Shown one piece after another: positions 7,720 to 17,800 of a DNA stretch of 64,000 nucleotides (position 1 is its first letter; each line of letters starts with the position of its first letter). The notes beneath the pieces were generated by a model. The model saw nothing but the letters and a program-made list of their open reading frames with translations, did no database searches and was not told the origin of the DNA. The stretch lies in contig NZ_SRJD01000016.1 of the NCBI RefSeq assembly GCF_004684935.1, forward strand, positions 24,701 through 88,700. The letters run 5' to 3'. The translations under genes were made by a program, and so were the position numbers. The stretch comes from Sporolactobacillus shoreae (GTDB taxonomy: Bacteria; Bacillota; Bacilli; Bacillales; Sporolactobacillaceae).

Positions 7720-9318
7720 TCATAGATTTTCGCTGTATCGCAACAATTGGCCGTTTTGCAGCCAGTAGATCTGATTGAAACACTTTTTCAGGAAATAACG
7801 GTCATGGCTGACGGCAAGAACGGTTCCTTTGAAATGCCGCACTGCCTCCTCAAGCACTTCTCGGGACTCAATGTCCAGATGGTTGGTCGGTTCATCAAGA
7901 ATCAGCACGTTGATTTTTTTCATCATCAGGTCGGCCAGCCTGATTCGAACGCGTTCGCCCCCACTCAGTGTTCCAATTTTTTTAAAGACATCCGATCCAT
8001 AAAAAAGGAAGTTTGCCAGTTCATGTCGCGCTTCACCCTCGGTCAGGCGGGCGTGCTCCCTGAAAACGTCTATGACCCGCCTACTCTGATCTTCCGGATT
8101 TTCAAATACATGCTGTGAGAGAATCCCGATATTCAGATTCGTCCCATGCCGGATTTCTCCACTTTGCGGTTCTATTCTGCCCAAAAGGCATCTAAGCAGT
8201 GTTGTCTTCCCTGATCCGTTCGGGCCGATAATCGCGAGGCGGTCTCTATAGCGAAGTTCCAGATCAACATCACTGAAGACGCTCCGCCCGTCAAAGCTTA
8301 CGGACAGATCTTTGCAGCTCAGCACGCGATCTCCGGTACGCCGGCTTCCGCCAAAATCAAGTGCCATTTTATCTGCCTCCATCTTCGGACGTTTCAGACG
8401 TTCAATCCGGTCGAGCGCCTTTTCCATGCTTTTCGCCCGCCGGTGAAGGCCCGCATTGGGTGGTACCGCCTGATTCGCCCATTCTTTCAGTCTCTTGATC
8501 GTTTCCTTCATTTTTTTTATCTTTTTCTGCTGATCTTCATATGCGGCAAATGCAAGTAGCAGCCGTTCCTGTTTTTCTTTGACGAATACGGAGTAGTTTC
8601 CCTGATAAACCGTGATCTCTCCATCCTCAAGATCCAGGACTTTATCGATAGTCCTGTCCAGAAAGAAACGATCATGGGAAACGAGCAGAACGGTCCCCTT
8701 ATACTGCCTGATAAACTGCTCTAGCCATTGCAGCGCGAGAATATCCAGGTGGTTTGTCGGCTCATCGAGGAGCAGCAGATCCGGCGCGGTCAGAAGCTGG
8801 AACCCCAGCCCTACTTTCGTTTTCTCGCCCCCGCTTAAGGAAGTAAAGACCTGGTCCATTAGCGGAGTAATACCGAGCCCATCTGCGACCTGATTGACGC
8901 GATAGTCCATGTCGTACCCACCGTCCTGCTGGAACTTTTCCTGAAGCCCGGCATAATCCGCCAGCAGTTTTTCCAGTTTCCCGGCAGGCACTGTTGAAAA
9001 AGAAGCTTCCAAATCCCGCATTTTTTGTTCCATTTTTTTTGTTTCTTTAAACGCGTTCTCCAGTACCTGATGGACCGTCCGGTTACCACCTTCGGGGAGT
9101 TGTCTGAGATAACCCACTGTCACTCCTTTTTTTACCGCGACTGTCCCACGATCGGGTGTTTCAATCCTTGTGATCACATTGAACAGTGTCGTTTTACCGC
9201 TCCCGTTGGCCCCGACTATAGCCACCTTTTCGCCATCATTGACTGAAAAACTGACATCGTGCAGAATTTCATTTCCCGCTATATTTTTTCCGATATGATC
9301 GGTCTGGCAGACTAACAT
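7720..9318 (-). CDS. ABC-F family ATPase (ribosome-associated, possible antibiotic protection)
   Basis: A soluble protein with two ATPase domains and no membrane segments, as in ABC-F factors that bind the ribosomal E site. The first domain has the Walker A GANGSGKTTLFN and signature LSGGEKTKVG. The second has GPNGSGKTTLLR, LSGGERVRI and LDEPTNHLD. A charged linker with KKIKKMKETIKRLKEW lies between them. I start at the ATG at 9318 (MLVCQTDHIG), preceded by GGAAGTGATGATCAA. The open frame extends 39 codons further, but that part reads into the dispersed repeat at 9358-9475 and is unlikely to be translated. It could be a resistance ABC-F or a housekeeping one; the linker length alone does not decide. 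Confidence 0.88.
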   Translation of the reverse strand: MLVCQTDHIGKNIAGNEILHDVSFSVNDGEKVAIVGANGSGKTTLFNVITRIETPDRGTVAVKKGVTVGYLRQLPEGGNRTVHQVLENAFKETKKMEQKMRDLEASFSTVPAGKLEKLLADYAGLQEKFQQDGGYDMDYRVNQVADGLGITPLMDQVFTSLSGGEKTKVGLGFQLLTAPDLLLLDEPTNHLDILALQWLEQFIRQYKGTVLLVSHDRFFLDRTIDKVLDLEDGEITVYQGNYSVFVKEKQERLLLAFAAYEDQQKKIKKMKETIKRLKEWANQAVPPNAGLHRRAKSMEKALDRIERLKRPKMEADKMALDFGGSRRTGDRVLSCKDLSVSFDGRSVFSDVDLELRYRDRLAIIGPNGSGKTTLLRCLLGRIEPQSGEIRHGTNLNIGILSQHVFENPEDQSRRVIDVFREHARLTEGEARHELANFLFYGSDVFKKIGTLSGGERVRIRLADLMMKKINVLILDEPTNHLDIESREVLEEAVRHFKGTVLAVSHDRYFLKKCFNQIYWLQNGQLLRYSENL

Positions 9319-9357
9319 TTGATCATCACTTCCATTAGCGTTTATTTTTAAATGCAA

Positions 9358-9475
9358 GGCTTTGTTAAACTTTTTTGTTGTTTTTCGCTCCAGGCGCTCG
9401 CTGATCCCGCAGGAGTCTCGCGCCTTCCGCTCCAATCAACGAAGGGCAAAAACGACATTGAATTTAAACATAGCC
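9358..9475 (-). repeat. Dispersed MITE-like repeat, copy B with near-perfect 8-bp target duplication
   Basis: Begins GGCTTTGTTAAAC and ends TTTAAACATAGCC, imperfect terminal inverted repeats. It is flanked by AAATGCAA (9350-9357) and AAATACAA (9476-9483), 7 of 8 identical. Inside are GGAGTCTCGCGCCTTCC and GTTTTTCGCTCC, shared in inverse orientation with copy A. It lies in the promoter region of the ABC-F gene and artificially lengthens that open frame. Confidence 0.82.
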
Positions 9476-9614
9476 AAATACAAAAAAAATCCATAGGCCG
9501 TTCAACCCATGGAATCATCAATTCAATGTTGAATTTATTAAAGCTTCCTGCCGTATCTGAAAAATGCCGGAAAGTTTTTTGACCTGTGTGGGCTGTGTCA
9601 TCTCACAAAGCTAT

Positions 9615-9664
9615 GCTGTTTTTTCGAAAAAAGGGCAGACTGATCCCTTGACGAAAAAAACAGC
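9615..9664 (-). terminator. Probable terminator downstream of the yitT-like gene
   Basis: On the minus strand an extended imperfect hairpin includes AAGGG-atcagtctg-CCCTT followed by a T-run, about 145 bases after the YitT-family stop. The flanking gctgttttttcg / cgaaaaaaacagc arms lengthen the structure. The remaining bases 9665-9807 hold nothing recognised. Confidence 0.5.
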
Positions 9665-9807
9665 AAAAATCGCGCGGACGAGATAGAGATACGACTCCAG
9701 CTTCGCGCGACACTCTGTGAATAATGACAACAGACCCACCTCCTTCACTCTCAAGTTACTTCATATTTTATCAGATCGCAGGTTGTTCAGCAATCAGTAT
9801 ATATGAA

Positions 9808-10659
9808 TCAGATCGACTTCTCTTTCCTGAACAGGCCGAAAACCGCCGTGGTTTCAACAACGTTAGTAAATGCTCTGGAATCAACTTCAGTGATCACCCG
9901 TTTGAGATCATAGAGCTCGTACCGGGTGATGACAATCATCAGCACGTCTTTGTCCTGATTCGTAAATCCGCCTTTGGCCGGTATTTTGGTGATGCCCCGA
10001 TTGAGCCGGGAATAGATTGCCTGCTGCACTTCTTTTGCCTTGCCCGTCACAATCCACGCCGTCAGTTTGACATATCTCGTGTGGATCGCGTCAATGACCC
10101 GTATGCTGACATAGAGCTGCAGCAGCGTATAGAGGGCGCGACGCCAGCCGAAGAAGAAGCCGGCTGATAAAATGATGATCGCATTAAGTGCGAACATGTA
10201 AAATCCGATCGGTCTGTCCTTGGCACGCGATAAAATCATGGCCACAATATCCATGCCTCCGGTTGACGCGCCGAACTTCAATGTCAGGCCAACACCGGTC
10301 GCTTGCACAACGCCGCCGAAAACGGCGTTCAGAAGAATATCGTTTGTCAGTGGACGAACTGGGATCAGCATCATAAAAAGAGTGGTGGCCACGACACTGA
10401 TCAAGCTGTAAAACGTGAACCGGTGTCCGACCTTGATCCAACCGGCATAAGCCACAGGAATATTCAACAGGAGGAGAAGAATACCGGTGCTAAGGTGAAA
10501 CGGTGTCGGTTCAAGCAAAGCCGATATCAACTGAGCAATACCGGTCACGCCTCCCGACAATACCCTGGCGGGAATTAAGAATAAGTTCAATGCCGCCGCG
10601 TTAAGAACAGCGCCGACAACGACAATTGTAAGTACTTTAACTTCCTGGTAGACAAACAT
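9808..10659 (-). CDS. YitT-family membrane protein (DUF161 / DUF2179)
   Basis: A 283-residue protein with five or six membrane helices in the first 170 residues, followed by a soluble C-terminal DUF2179 domain. The family is abundant in Bacillales but has no established transport substrate. Family-typical features are NLFLIPARVLSGGVTGIAQL near the N-terminus, GASTGGMDIVAMI in the middle, and the C-terminal KGGFTNQDKDVLMIVITRYE. GGAAG six bases upstream of the ATG supports the start. It is monocistronic and divergent from the secreted-protein gene at 10805. The function remains unknown. Confidence 0.88.
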   Translation of the reverse strand: MFVYQEVKVLTIVVVGAVLNAAALNLFLIPARVLSGGVTGIAQLISALLEPTPFHLSTGILLLLLNIPVAYAGWIKVGHRFTFYSLISVVATTLFMMLIPVRPLTNDILLNAVFGGVVQATGVGLTLKFGASTGGMDIVAMILSRAKDRPIGFYMFALNAIIILSAGFFFGWRRALYTLLQLYVSIRVIDAIHTRYVKLTAWIVTGKAKEVQQAIYSRLNRGITKIPAKGGFTNQDKDVLMIVITRYELYDLKRVITEVDSRAFTNVVETTAVFGLFRKEKSI

Positions 10660-10804
10660 TGCATTCTTCCTTTACAAAGCTTTTCTAAGCAATAGGTTAT
10701 TTTATTTTGCCGCATTGGTTTAACTTTTTCAAGTCTGACCGTATAAGATATAAAAATTCAGCCATCCTATTCCTTGATTATTGTGATACAAGGGAGGATA
10801 TTTT

Positions 10805-11368
10805 ATGAAACTCTGGACATTTCTAGTATTGCCCATACTAGCCCTATCATTACTGCCCGCTTCACATGGACAGGCGGCGACATGTACAAACAGTGCACAA
10901 CAAGTTGAACAGATTCAGTTGCCGTGCCTGGGGTTTGAGAATCAATGGCTGATCCGCACAATCAATGAATACGCCACGCCGGATCTGAAAGCGCAATTGG
11001 AGAAAGATTTCGCCGAACAGGAACAGCTGCGCAAAGAGTGGCGGCATTCATTGGCATTCAGAAAACACAAGGAGGCTTTGGAAAAGCAACATCCATCGCT
11101 TCATCAGGGAAACAGCGCGAAAGTCGGTGAGATTCTGAAGCAGGTGCAGGAAGGCAAACTTAATATCCCTCAGGCACAACAAAAACTCCAAGCGCTCCAT
11201 CACCACCATCAGGGCATAAAACACGGCCTGCATCGGTCTTTGCGTCAATTAAAAGAGGCGGCCGCGAACAAAGATAGAACAGCCGTTCAGGCCGCTCTGA
11301 AAGATTTGGATCAGAAAATTAAAACATCCAATCAACGTCTGAAATCAAAAATTTCCAGTAACAGTTAA
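10805..11368 (+). CDS. Secreted, helix-rich hypothetical protein
   Basis: 187 residues that I do not recognise as a named family. A signal peptide is clear: MKLWTF, a hydrophobic core to about residue 19, and a likely signal peptidase I site after GQAA. The mature part has two Cys close to its start (TCTNSA and LPCLGF), then long charged, Gln-rich, probably helical segments with a histidine cluster (LHHHHQGIKHGLH). The ATG follows AAGGGAGGATATTTT, a strong ribosome site. It stands alone between the YitT gene and the convergent RND pump. The helical, heptad-like C-terminal half suggests a surface or wall-associated coiled-coil protein, but no function is supported. Confidence 0.75.
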   Translation: MKLWTFLVLPILALSLLPASHGQAATCTNSAQQVEQIQLPCLGFENQWLIRTINEYATPDLKAQLEKDFAEQEQLRKEWRHSLAFRKHKEALEKQHPSLHQGNSAKVGEILKQVQEGKLNIPQAQQKLQALHHHHQGIKHGLHRSLRQLKEAAANKDRTAVQAALKDLDQKIKTSNQRLKSKISSNS

Positions 11369-11398
11369 AGAGAACAAATCATTTTATCAACCTAAAAC

Positions 11399-11443
11399 AA
11401 AAAAACCGTTTCAAAAAGGATCTCTCCTTTCGAAACGGTTTTT
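11399..11443. terminator. Bidirectional terminator between the secreted protein and RND pump genes
   Basis: An AAAAACCGTTTC / GAAACGGTTTTT outer stem with a partly paired interior (aaaaagga / tccttt) lies between convergent genes, with T-runs on both strands. Confidence 0.85.
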
Positions 11444-11455
11444 CATTGAAGCAGC

Positions 11456-14400
11456 TTATCCTGCGGTTTTTACCCTTTTTCTCGTGAGTCTTGCCTTCAG
11501 CTTCATCAAAAACTCATAGATAATCGGGACAATCAGCAGCGTCAGGATTGTTGAACTGGTGATACCGCCGATAACAGTAACCGCCAATCCCTTCGAGATC
11601 AGACCGCCGCTTCCTTCCATCCCAATCGCCAGAGGGATCAGCGCGCAAATCGTTGCGATCGCCGTCATCAGAATGGGCCGGATTCGGGTGCCGGCCGCCT
11701 CGAGCAGTGCCTCCCGTGTATCCATTCCTGACTTCTCTTTGTGAATCACGCGGTCAATGAGCACAACCGCGTTTGTGATGACAATACCGATCAGCATCAG
11801 CGCACCGATCATTGATGAAACACTGATCGTTTCCCCGCTGATCAGCAAGGCGACAAGACTACCGATGATAGCGAACGGCAGTGAGAAGAGAATAGCAAAT
11901 GGTGCCAACCCGCCCCCAAATGTTACCACAAGGACAAAGTAAACGATGATAATTGCCGCCAGCATCGCAATGCCAAGCTGGCTGAACGAATCACTCATCT
12001 GCTGGGTGACTCCGGAGAAAGACACGCTTGCTCCGCTCGGGAGATTAAGCTTATTAATCTTCTTTTGAAGATCAGCCGTCGCACCGGATACATTTTTGGC
12101 TGTGACCTTCGCAGTCACCTGCGCGTACAAGTTACCGTCACGCTTTGTAATTGACTGCGGCGATGTCCCCTTATTGACAGTTGCCAGATCACTGATCTTG
12201 ACCTGCTGGCCGGTCGGCGAAGCAACTGTTTTCTTTGTCAGATCCCCGACATTATTCAAGCCGGAGCTTCCCGATGTTTTCAAGTAAACATTCAGGTCAT
12301 CACCATTTCGTTTGATCGTCGTCAGAGCCTGGTTATTCACCATGCTGCTTGAAGCCATCAGCGTCTGTGCGATCTGTCCCGCCGTGAGGCCATATTGCCC
12401 CAGCTTTTTCTGGTCTGCAGTGATTGTATACTGATCATAGGATTGTGAGAGACTGGAATCTGCTTCTGTAAAATTACTATCTTTTTTTACAAGATCGAGA
12501 ACATCGTTCACTACTGGCTGAAGCTGTTTCATTGAATTTCCATAGACGTAAAGTGTCAGAGTATTTGTGCTGGATCCCCCGGAACCGAAGTCCTGGATCG
12601 CCCATTTGCCCTGATCCGAAAGCTTATTGAGTCCTTTCAGAGTATCCTCCTGCACCTTACTGAAATTAGGTGTGCTGTCTTTATAAGATACGAAGAAAAG
12701 TGCCTGATTGTCCGATGATTGGAACATGGCGGATGAGTCCGATCCGCCGATCGAATACTGCATTTTTGTCATGTTTTTATTAGACTCAAGATACTTCTCA
12801 GCCTTCTGCGCCACTTTCTGTGAATCATCAACTGTCTGACCCGGATTCGGATTATAAGTGACAATCAGTTCCTTCTGCTGGTCTTCAGGAAGGAAGCTTG
12901 CGCCGATGTGTGGCACCAAGAAAAGACTCGCAACAAAGATAATCACCGCCGAACCGAAAACAATAAGTTTATGGTTCAGCGCGCCGTTCAATACTTTTCT
13001 GTAGAACAAGGCCAGTTTCCCGGGATTTTCCTCGCTGCGCGTTTTCTTCTTCAGCCCGTTTTTAAAAAGAGTGTTGGCAAGCATGGGCACAAGCGTGATT
13101 GCAACAAGCAGGGAAGCAAGCAAAGAGAATACGATGGTCAGCGCGAACGGCAGAAAAATCTGTCCGACGATACCGGTTACTGTCGCCATGGGCAGGAAAA
13201 CCGCAATTGTGACAATCGTTGATGACATAATCGGGATGAACATTTCATGAGTGGCCTCTCTTACCAATTCGATACCGCTCAGTTTCTCAGTTGAAAGGGA
13301 CATTCGCCGGTAAATATTCTCAATAACAACGATCGAGTCATCCACAACGCGCCCTATGGCAATGGTCATCGCTCCGAGTGTCATAATATTCAGCGTGACA
13401 TTCATCTGTTTCAGCACGAGCAGTGCAATAAGCAGAGACAGGGGAATCGAGATAACAGAAATCAGTGTGGTACGGATATTTCTTAAGAAAAGAAGGATCA
13501 CCAGCATTGCGAAGAGCGCGCCGAAAATGGCCTTTTCAACCATCGTCGCCACGGACTGTTGGATCGGTTGGCCCTGATCGTACATGGATACAGTCGTGAC
13601 ACCCGGATTACTTTTCTTGAACTGGGCTACTTTCTGTTTGACGCCGTTGACGACATCAACCGTATTCGCATCCTGGCCCTTAACCACTGAGAGGCCGATT
13701 GACTGTTCTCCGTTTGTCCTTGAAATGGATTCCGCTTTTTTCTCAAGCGTAACATTGGCTACATCTGAAAGCTGAACAGTCGGCAGCTTCATCGCCTGCA
13801 CCTGTGAAAGAGTTCCCGAAGTCTGATTCTGTCCGGTACTCTGGGTCCGCTGGGCGGCCGCTCCGCCTGCCATTTGGCCTGAACCTGAACCCTGTGCTAT
13901 ACCGGATGCTCCCGCCCCGGTCCCCACCTGTCCCTGAGACTGGGCCGCTGACTGGGTCATAACAGGAATTCTGATCTTTTTAAGATCAGATATTGAACCG
14001 ATATTGCCGCTGACAACGACCGACTTCTGGCTTTTATCGATTGTGTAGAGTCCAAGCGGCGTCGAGATGTTGTTACCCTTGATTAGATTGACTACCGTAT
14101 TCTGGTCAAGGCCATATTTTTTAAGCTGGGCGTCTTTGAATTCAATCTGCACATCTTCGGTCTGCTGTCCTGACATTGTAACCGAGGAGACACCGTCAAC
14201 ACCTTCCACCGACGGCAGCAGATCATTTTTCACCTGGTTGCTAAGCTGGGCGAGCGAGAGGTTTTTCCCACTTACGCTCAGCGCATATACCGGCATGGCA
14301 TCCATGCTGATTCTCATGACGTTCGGTTTCTGCGCCTGGTCAGGCAATGTCAGCTGGTCGACAGCCTGCTTGACGTCATTTACCGCTTTATCCATGTCCT

Positions 14401-14698
14401 GACTGTAATTGTATTCAATAACAATCGAAGACATCCCGGTCGCTGAAGTTGAGCTGACATTTTGAACACCAGGCAATGTCTGGACCTTCTGCTCAATCGG
14501 CTGAGTGATGCCGCTGTCCACCTCATCAGGAGTAGCACCCTGATAAAGCGTTGAAACGCTGACAACCGGAATCGTAAAATTCGGCATGGTCTCCATTTTC
14601 ATGTTTGTTCCGGCATAAATACCGCCGACAATCACGACCAGTGTCAGCAGCCAGACCGCCAGCTTGTTTTTCATTGAAAATGAAATAATTTTCCGCAC
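11456..14698 (-). CDS. RND-superfamily efflux pump (SwrC/YerP-like)
   Basis: A large 12-helix proton-driven exporter of about 1080 residues. It has the duplicated RND plan: helix 1, a big extracytoplasmic domain (about 35-360), helices 2-6, a second helix-loop half, and helices 8-12. The proton-relay block GRVVDDSIVVIENIYRR is present. Gram-positive relatives such as B. subtilis SwrC (YerP) confer surfactin self-resistance; the substrate here is unknown. I prefer the GTG at 14698 (MRKIISFSMKNK) because GGAG lies 8 bases upstream; a GTG at 14707 is the alternative. Odd feature: a Gly/Ser/Gln/Ala-rich low-complexity insert of about 50 residues near 250-300 in the first extracytoplasmic domain. 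No adaptor or outer-membrane partner is nearby, as expected. Confidence 0.9.
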   Translation of the reverse strand: MRKIISFSMKNKLAVWLLTLVVIVGGIYAGTNMKMETMPNFTIPVVSVSTLYQGATPDEVDSGITQPIEQKVQTLPGVQNVSSTSATGMSSIVIEYNYSQDMDKAVNDVKQAVDQLTLPDQAQKPNVMRISMDAMPVYALSVSGKNLSLAQLSNQVKNDLLPSVEGVDGVSSVTMSGQQTEDVQIEFKDAQLKKYGLDQNTVVNLIKGNNISTPLGLYTIDKSQKSVVVSGNIGSISDLKKIRIPVMTQSAAQSQGQVGTGAGASGIAQGSGSGQMAGGAAAQRTQSTGQNQTSGTLSQVQAMKLPTVQLSDVANVTLEKKAESISRTNGEQSIGLSVVKGQDANTVDVVNGVKQKVAQFKKSNPGVTTVSMYDQGQPIQQSVATMVEKAIFGALFAMLVILLFLRNIRTTLISVISIPLSLLIALLVLKQMNVTLNIMTLGAMTIAIGRVVDDSIVVIENIYRRMSLSTEKLSGIELVREATHEMFIPIMSSTIVTIAVFLPMATVTGIVGQIFLPFALTIVFSLLASLLVAITLVPMLANTLFKNGLKKKTRSEENPGKLALFYRKVLNGALNHKLIVFGSAVIIFVASLFLVPHIGASFLPEDQQKELIVTYNPNPGQTVDDSQKVAQKAEKYLESNKNMTKMQYSIGGSDSSAMFQSSDNQALFFVSYKDSTPNFSKVQEDTLKGLNKLSDQGKWAIQDFGSGGSSTNTLTLYVYGNSMKQLQPVVNDVLDLVKKDSNFTEADSSLSQSYDQYTITADQKKLGQYGLTAGQIAQTLMASSSMVNNQALTTIKRNGDDLNVYLKTSGSSGLNNVGDLTKKTVASPTGQQVKISDLATVNKGTSPQSITKRDGNLYAQVTAKVTAKNVSGATADLQKKINKLNLPSGASVSFSGVTQQMSDSFSQLGIAMLAAIIIVYFVLVVTFGGGLAPFAILFSLPFAIIGSLVALLISGETISVSSMIGALMLIGIVITNAVVLIDRVIHKEKSGMDTREALLEAAGTRIRPILMTAIATICALIPLAIGMEGSGGLISKGLAVTVIGGITSSTILTLLIVPIIYEFLMKLKARLTRKRVKTAG

Positions 14699-14897
14699 TT
14701 GATCCACTCCACTGTTTGTTTTTTATAACGACTTTATGTAATTCCATTGTCATTCATTAGTTTATCCTGGCACGCGATCATCAGGAACATGCTCCGGAAT
14801 TAAGTTGCGATAGGACCTAAGACGTAATTGGCAGGCAACTATTAACTTTATTATAAATAATAAAGATGAACTTGAGATGAACACACTGAAAATTTTT

Positions 14898-17800
14898 TTA
14901 CAAATATTCCATGCTTACCTGGCTTCCCCTTCCTGAGGGTTCAGCCGGCTCAACAACAAGCCTGCGCGGCAGTCTTTCCCGCATCTCAGGCACATGGCTG
15001 ATTACCCCGATAAAAAGCTTACGCATATGAAGCCTTTCAAGTGCGGTTATCACTGTATCAAGCAGTTCGGGATCAAGCGTCCCGAATCCTTCGTCAAGGA
15101 AGAAAAATTGCAGCGGCACATTTCCGCGGAGCTGAATCTGTTCGGAAAGCGAAAGGGCGAGTGCCAGCGACGTCAGGAAAGTTTCACCGCCGGAAAGGGA
15201 AGATACCGGACGCAGGATACCGCCATTCCCATTATCACGAATGATGAACCCCCCTCCTTCATCTGTTTCCAAAGCGTAGCGGCCACTCGTCAGGTCTCCG
15301 AGACGTTTAGAAGCGGCCAGACAGACTGACTGCAGCTGCTCCTCAGCGACAAATTCCACGAATGCATTCCCTCGGAAGACCCGCTGCATTTTCTCAAACT
15401 GGCCTTCAGCTTTCTCAGCCGTCTTTCGGCCGGATTCCAGTTCTTCAAAAAGCGCATTCCGCTTTGTAATATCCTCAAGCGCTGTTGAAGATGCTCCGAG
15501 CCGTTCACTCAGCTGCTGAACAGATTTCTCCAACTGCGAATATCGTTCTTCTGCATCAGCCAACTGGTCTTTGGTTACCGACTGGCCGGCAAGTTTCTCA
15601 GAAAGCGTTCGCAAATCTGAAGCGAGCTGAACCGTGTCTTTTTCATAGGATTCGATCCGTTTTTCAGTTTCCCCGCGTTTTTCTTCCGTCATATGTGCGC
15701 TGAGTACGGCATTCCTTGTGGCAAAGCCTGATTGATTCATGCGTTCATCCCACTTAAGCTCCGCACTTTCCAGATTGGTTTTTGCCCTCTCGAGCCGTGC
15801 TGAGGCACCGCTTCTCAGCTTGTCGGCTTCATTGAATTCAGACAATGCCCCCTGCCACATCTGATAGTGCTGTTCCTTACTTTCTTTCAATGTCCTCAAT
15901 TCATAGTCAAGTTCCTCAAGCATCGTTTTCACGGGGCTGTCCGGAGACAAATGCAGCAAAGAAAGTTCCTGCTCACAATTGGCCAGAGAAGAGCGGATAT
16001 TTTCCAACTTGCCTCTGATTTCATTCCTTTTTGCTTCGATCCGTGCGTTTTCATCCTGATCACTTTTAAACTTTTGTTCCATTTCTGTCAGGGCAATCCT
16101 TGCCTCAACGATTTGTTTTCTGATTCGTTCAGCTTCTTGATCCGCGTTCTGAATCTTTTGATCAATTTCCGCGACATCGTCAGGTTTTGGAAAATTTTCC
16201 GGCCATTCCGCGATTAATTTTTCAAGTTCATGCTTCAGATTCAACGCTTCGTCTTCTATTTTCTGTTTTGATTCGTTGTATATTTTTAGATTTGCTTCGA
16301 GTGAAATACGTTTCTGATTGAGCTCGCGGGCCTGATCGATGTATTTTGCGAGTGTCTCCCCCAAAGCGATGATATCCTGTTTCTGTTCCCTGATATCCAG
16401 AGCGGCCTTATCCAGAGCTTCCTTTATGCCATGACTTTCCCATTCCGCGAAATTGACCTGATCAGATGATTCATCCTGATCTTCAGAGTGATTGCCTGTC
16501 ACAGGACGATGTGGGAATATCGCAGAAAAATTTTTAGACTGCTCTTCCAATTGGAATCCGCATGTGTTGTTTTCCTGCTGAAAACGGATCAGAGCGTCTT
16601 CCGACTTGCGATAATATGCGATTTTTTTGTCCGGACCTTCCTGGTCTGGATGACTGATCCTGACGGCCGGATTTGGGTGATGTACCGCACCACAAACGGG
16701 ACACGGTTCCCCGTCTTCCAGCCCGGAAGCGAGGTTCAGTGACAAAAGTTGCTTATAAGCCAAATCTCGCTCTTGTGCCGCCTCTTCCTGTTTCCTTCTG
16801 ACAAATTCCAGCAGCAGGCGGATCGTGCTCCCGGCATTCTCTGTACGGTTGTAAATACGCCGGCACTGCTGAAACCACTGCTCCGCATGAATAACGGTTT
16901 CCTCTTGTCGGCTTATTTCCCCTTCAAGCGCCTGTTGATTATCCAGAAAATTTTTCTGGGCTTTCTTCCAATCGGCACGTTTTTCCTTCAGGCGATCCTC
17001 CATCGCATCGATTGCTTTTTTTCCGTCGCGGGCCTGATAAATCATCGTTCTTTGGCTGTTTGGTACTTCAATGTCCGACAGCGTCTTCTCCAGATTTTCC
17101 AAAGACAGGCCAAGCTCTGATTTGCGCTTAACTTCCAAATTGATTTTCTCGTTGACGGATTGTATCTGTTTCTCAAGTTCGTTAAAACTTGTCAACGCCG
17201 ATAACCGTTCCTTTAACCCCGTATCGAGCTGCCGCCTGATCCCCTGGCCTTGGACAAGTTCCTGCCTCCGGGCTGAGAGAAGCGGTTCCTTCTCTTCGAT
17301 CAGCTGTTTGGCCGTCGCATATTTCCCCCGCGTCTCCTCTTCAGAAGTCCTGGATTTTAGAAAAAGTGAATCTGCCCGGGCAAATTCAGTCCCCGCTTCC
17401 TGATTCTCCTTTTCAGCGGTGATCAAATGTTCAAGATATGGAATCATTTTATCGGCTTTGTCGTTCAACTTCAGAAGGCGCTTTTTATCCTCAATATCCG
17501 GCTGAAGTACCACCAATTCATGCTGAGCTTTAATTTTCCTGTCCTTTTCTTCCTGCAGCATCCAGACCTGCCTGATCTGATCGCGTTCTTGTCCGTAGTT
17601 CTCCATTCGAGTGCGTGTTTCGCTGAATTCTTTTTTTAGGAGCTGATACTCGCCGCGAAGCTTATCGACCGCTTGGCGCGAAGCGTCGCCAAGCAGGGCT
17701 TCCTTTTCCGAAATAATCTCGAGCCTGCGGGTCACCGCCTCGTAATGCATTTTAAGTTTAGCCAGCAGTTCATCTCCATACTTTTCGAGGTGAAACAGAC

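Noticed and set aside
8612..8893. Plus-strand ORFs inside the ABC-F gene
   Set aside because: Shadow frames antisense to strongly conserved coding sequence, as is the case for the many ORFs inside addA, addB, sbcC and the RND gene.
9319..9435. N-terminal extension of the ABC-F protein
   Set aside because: The extra 39 codons read through a mobile repeat; a good ribosome site precedes the ATG at 9318, which gives the normal family start.
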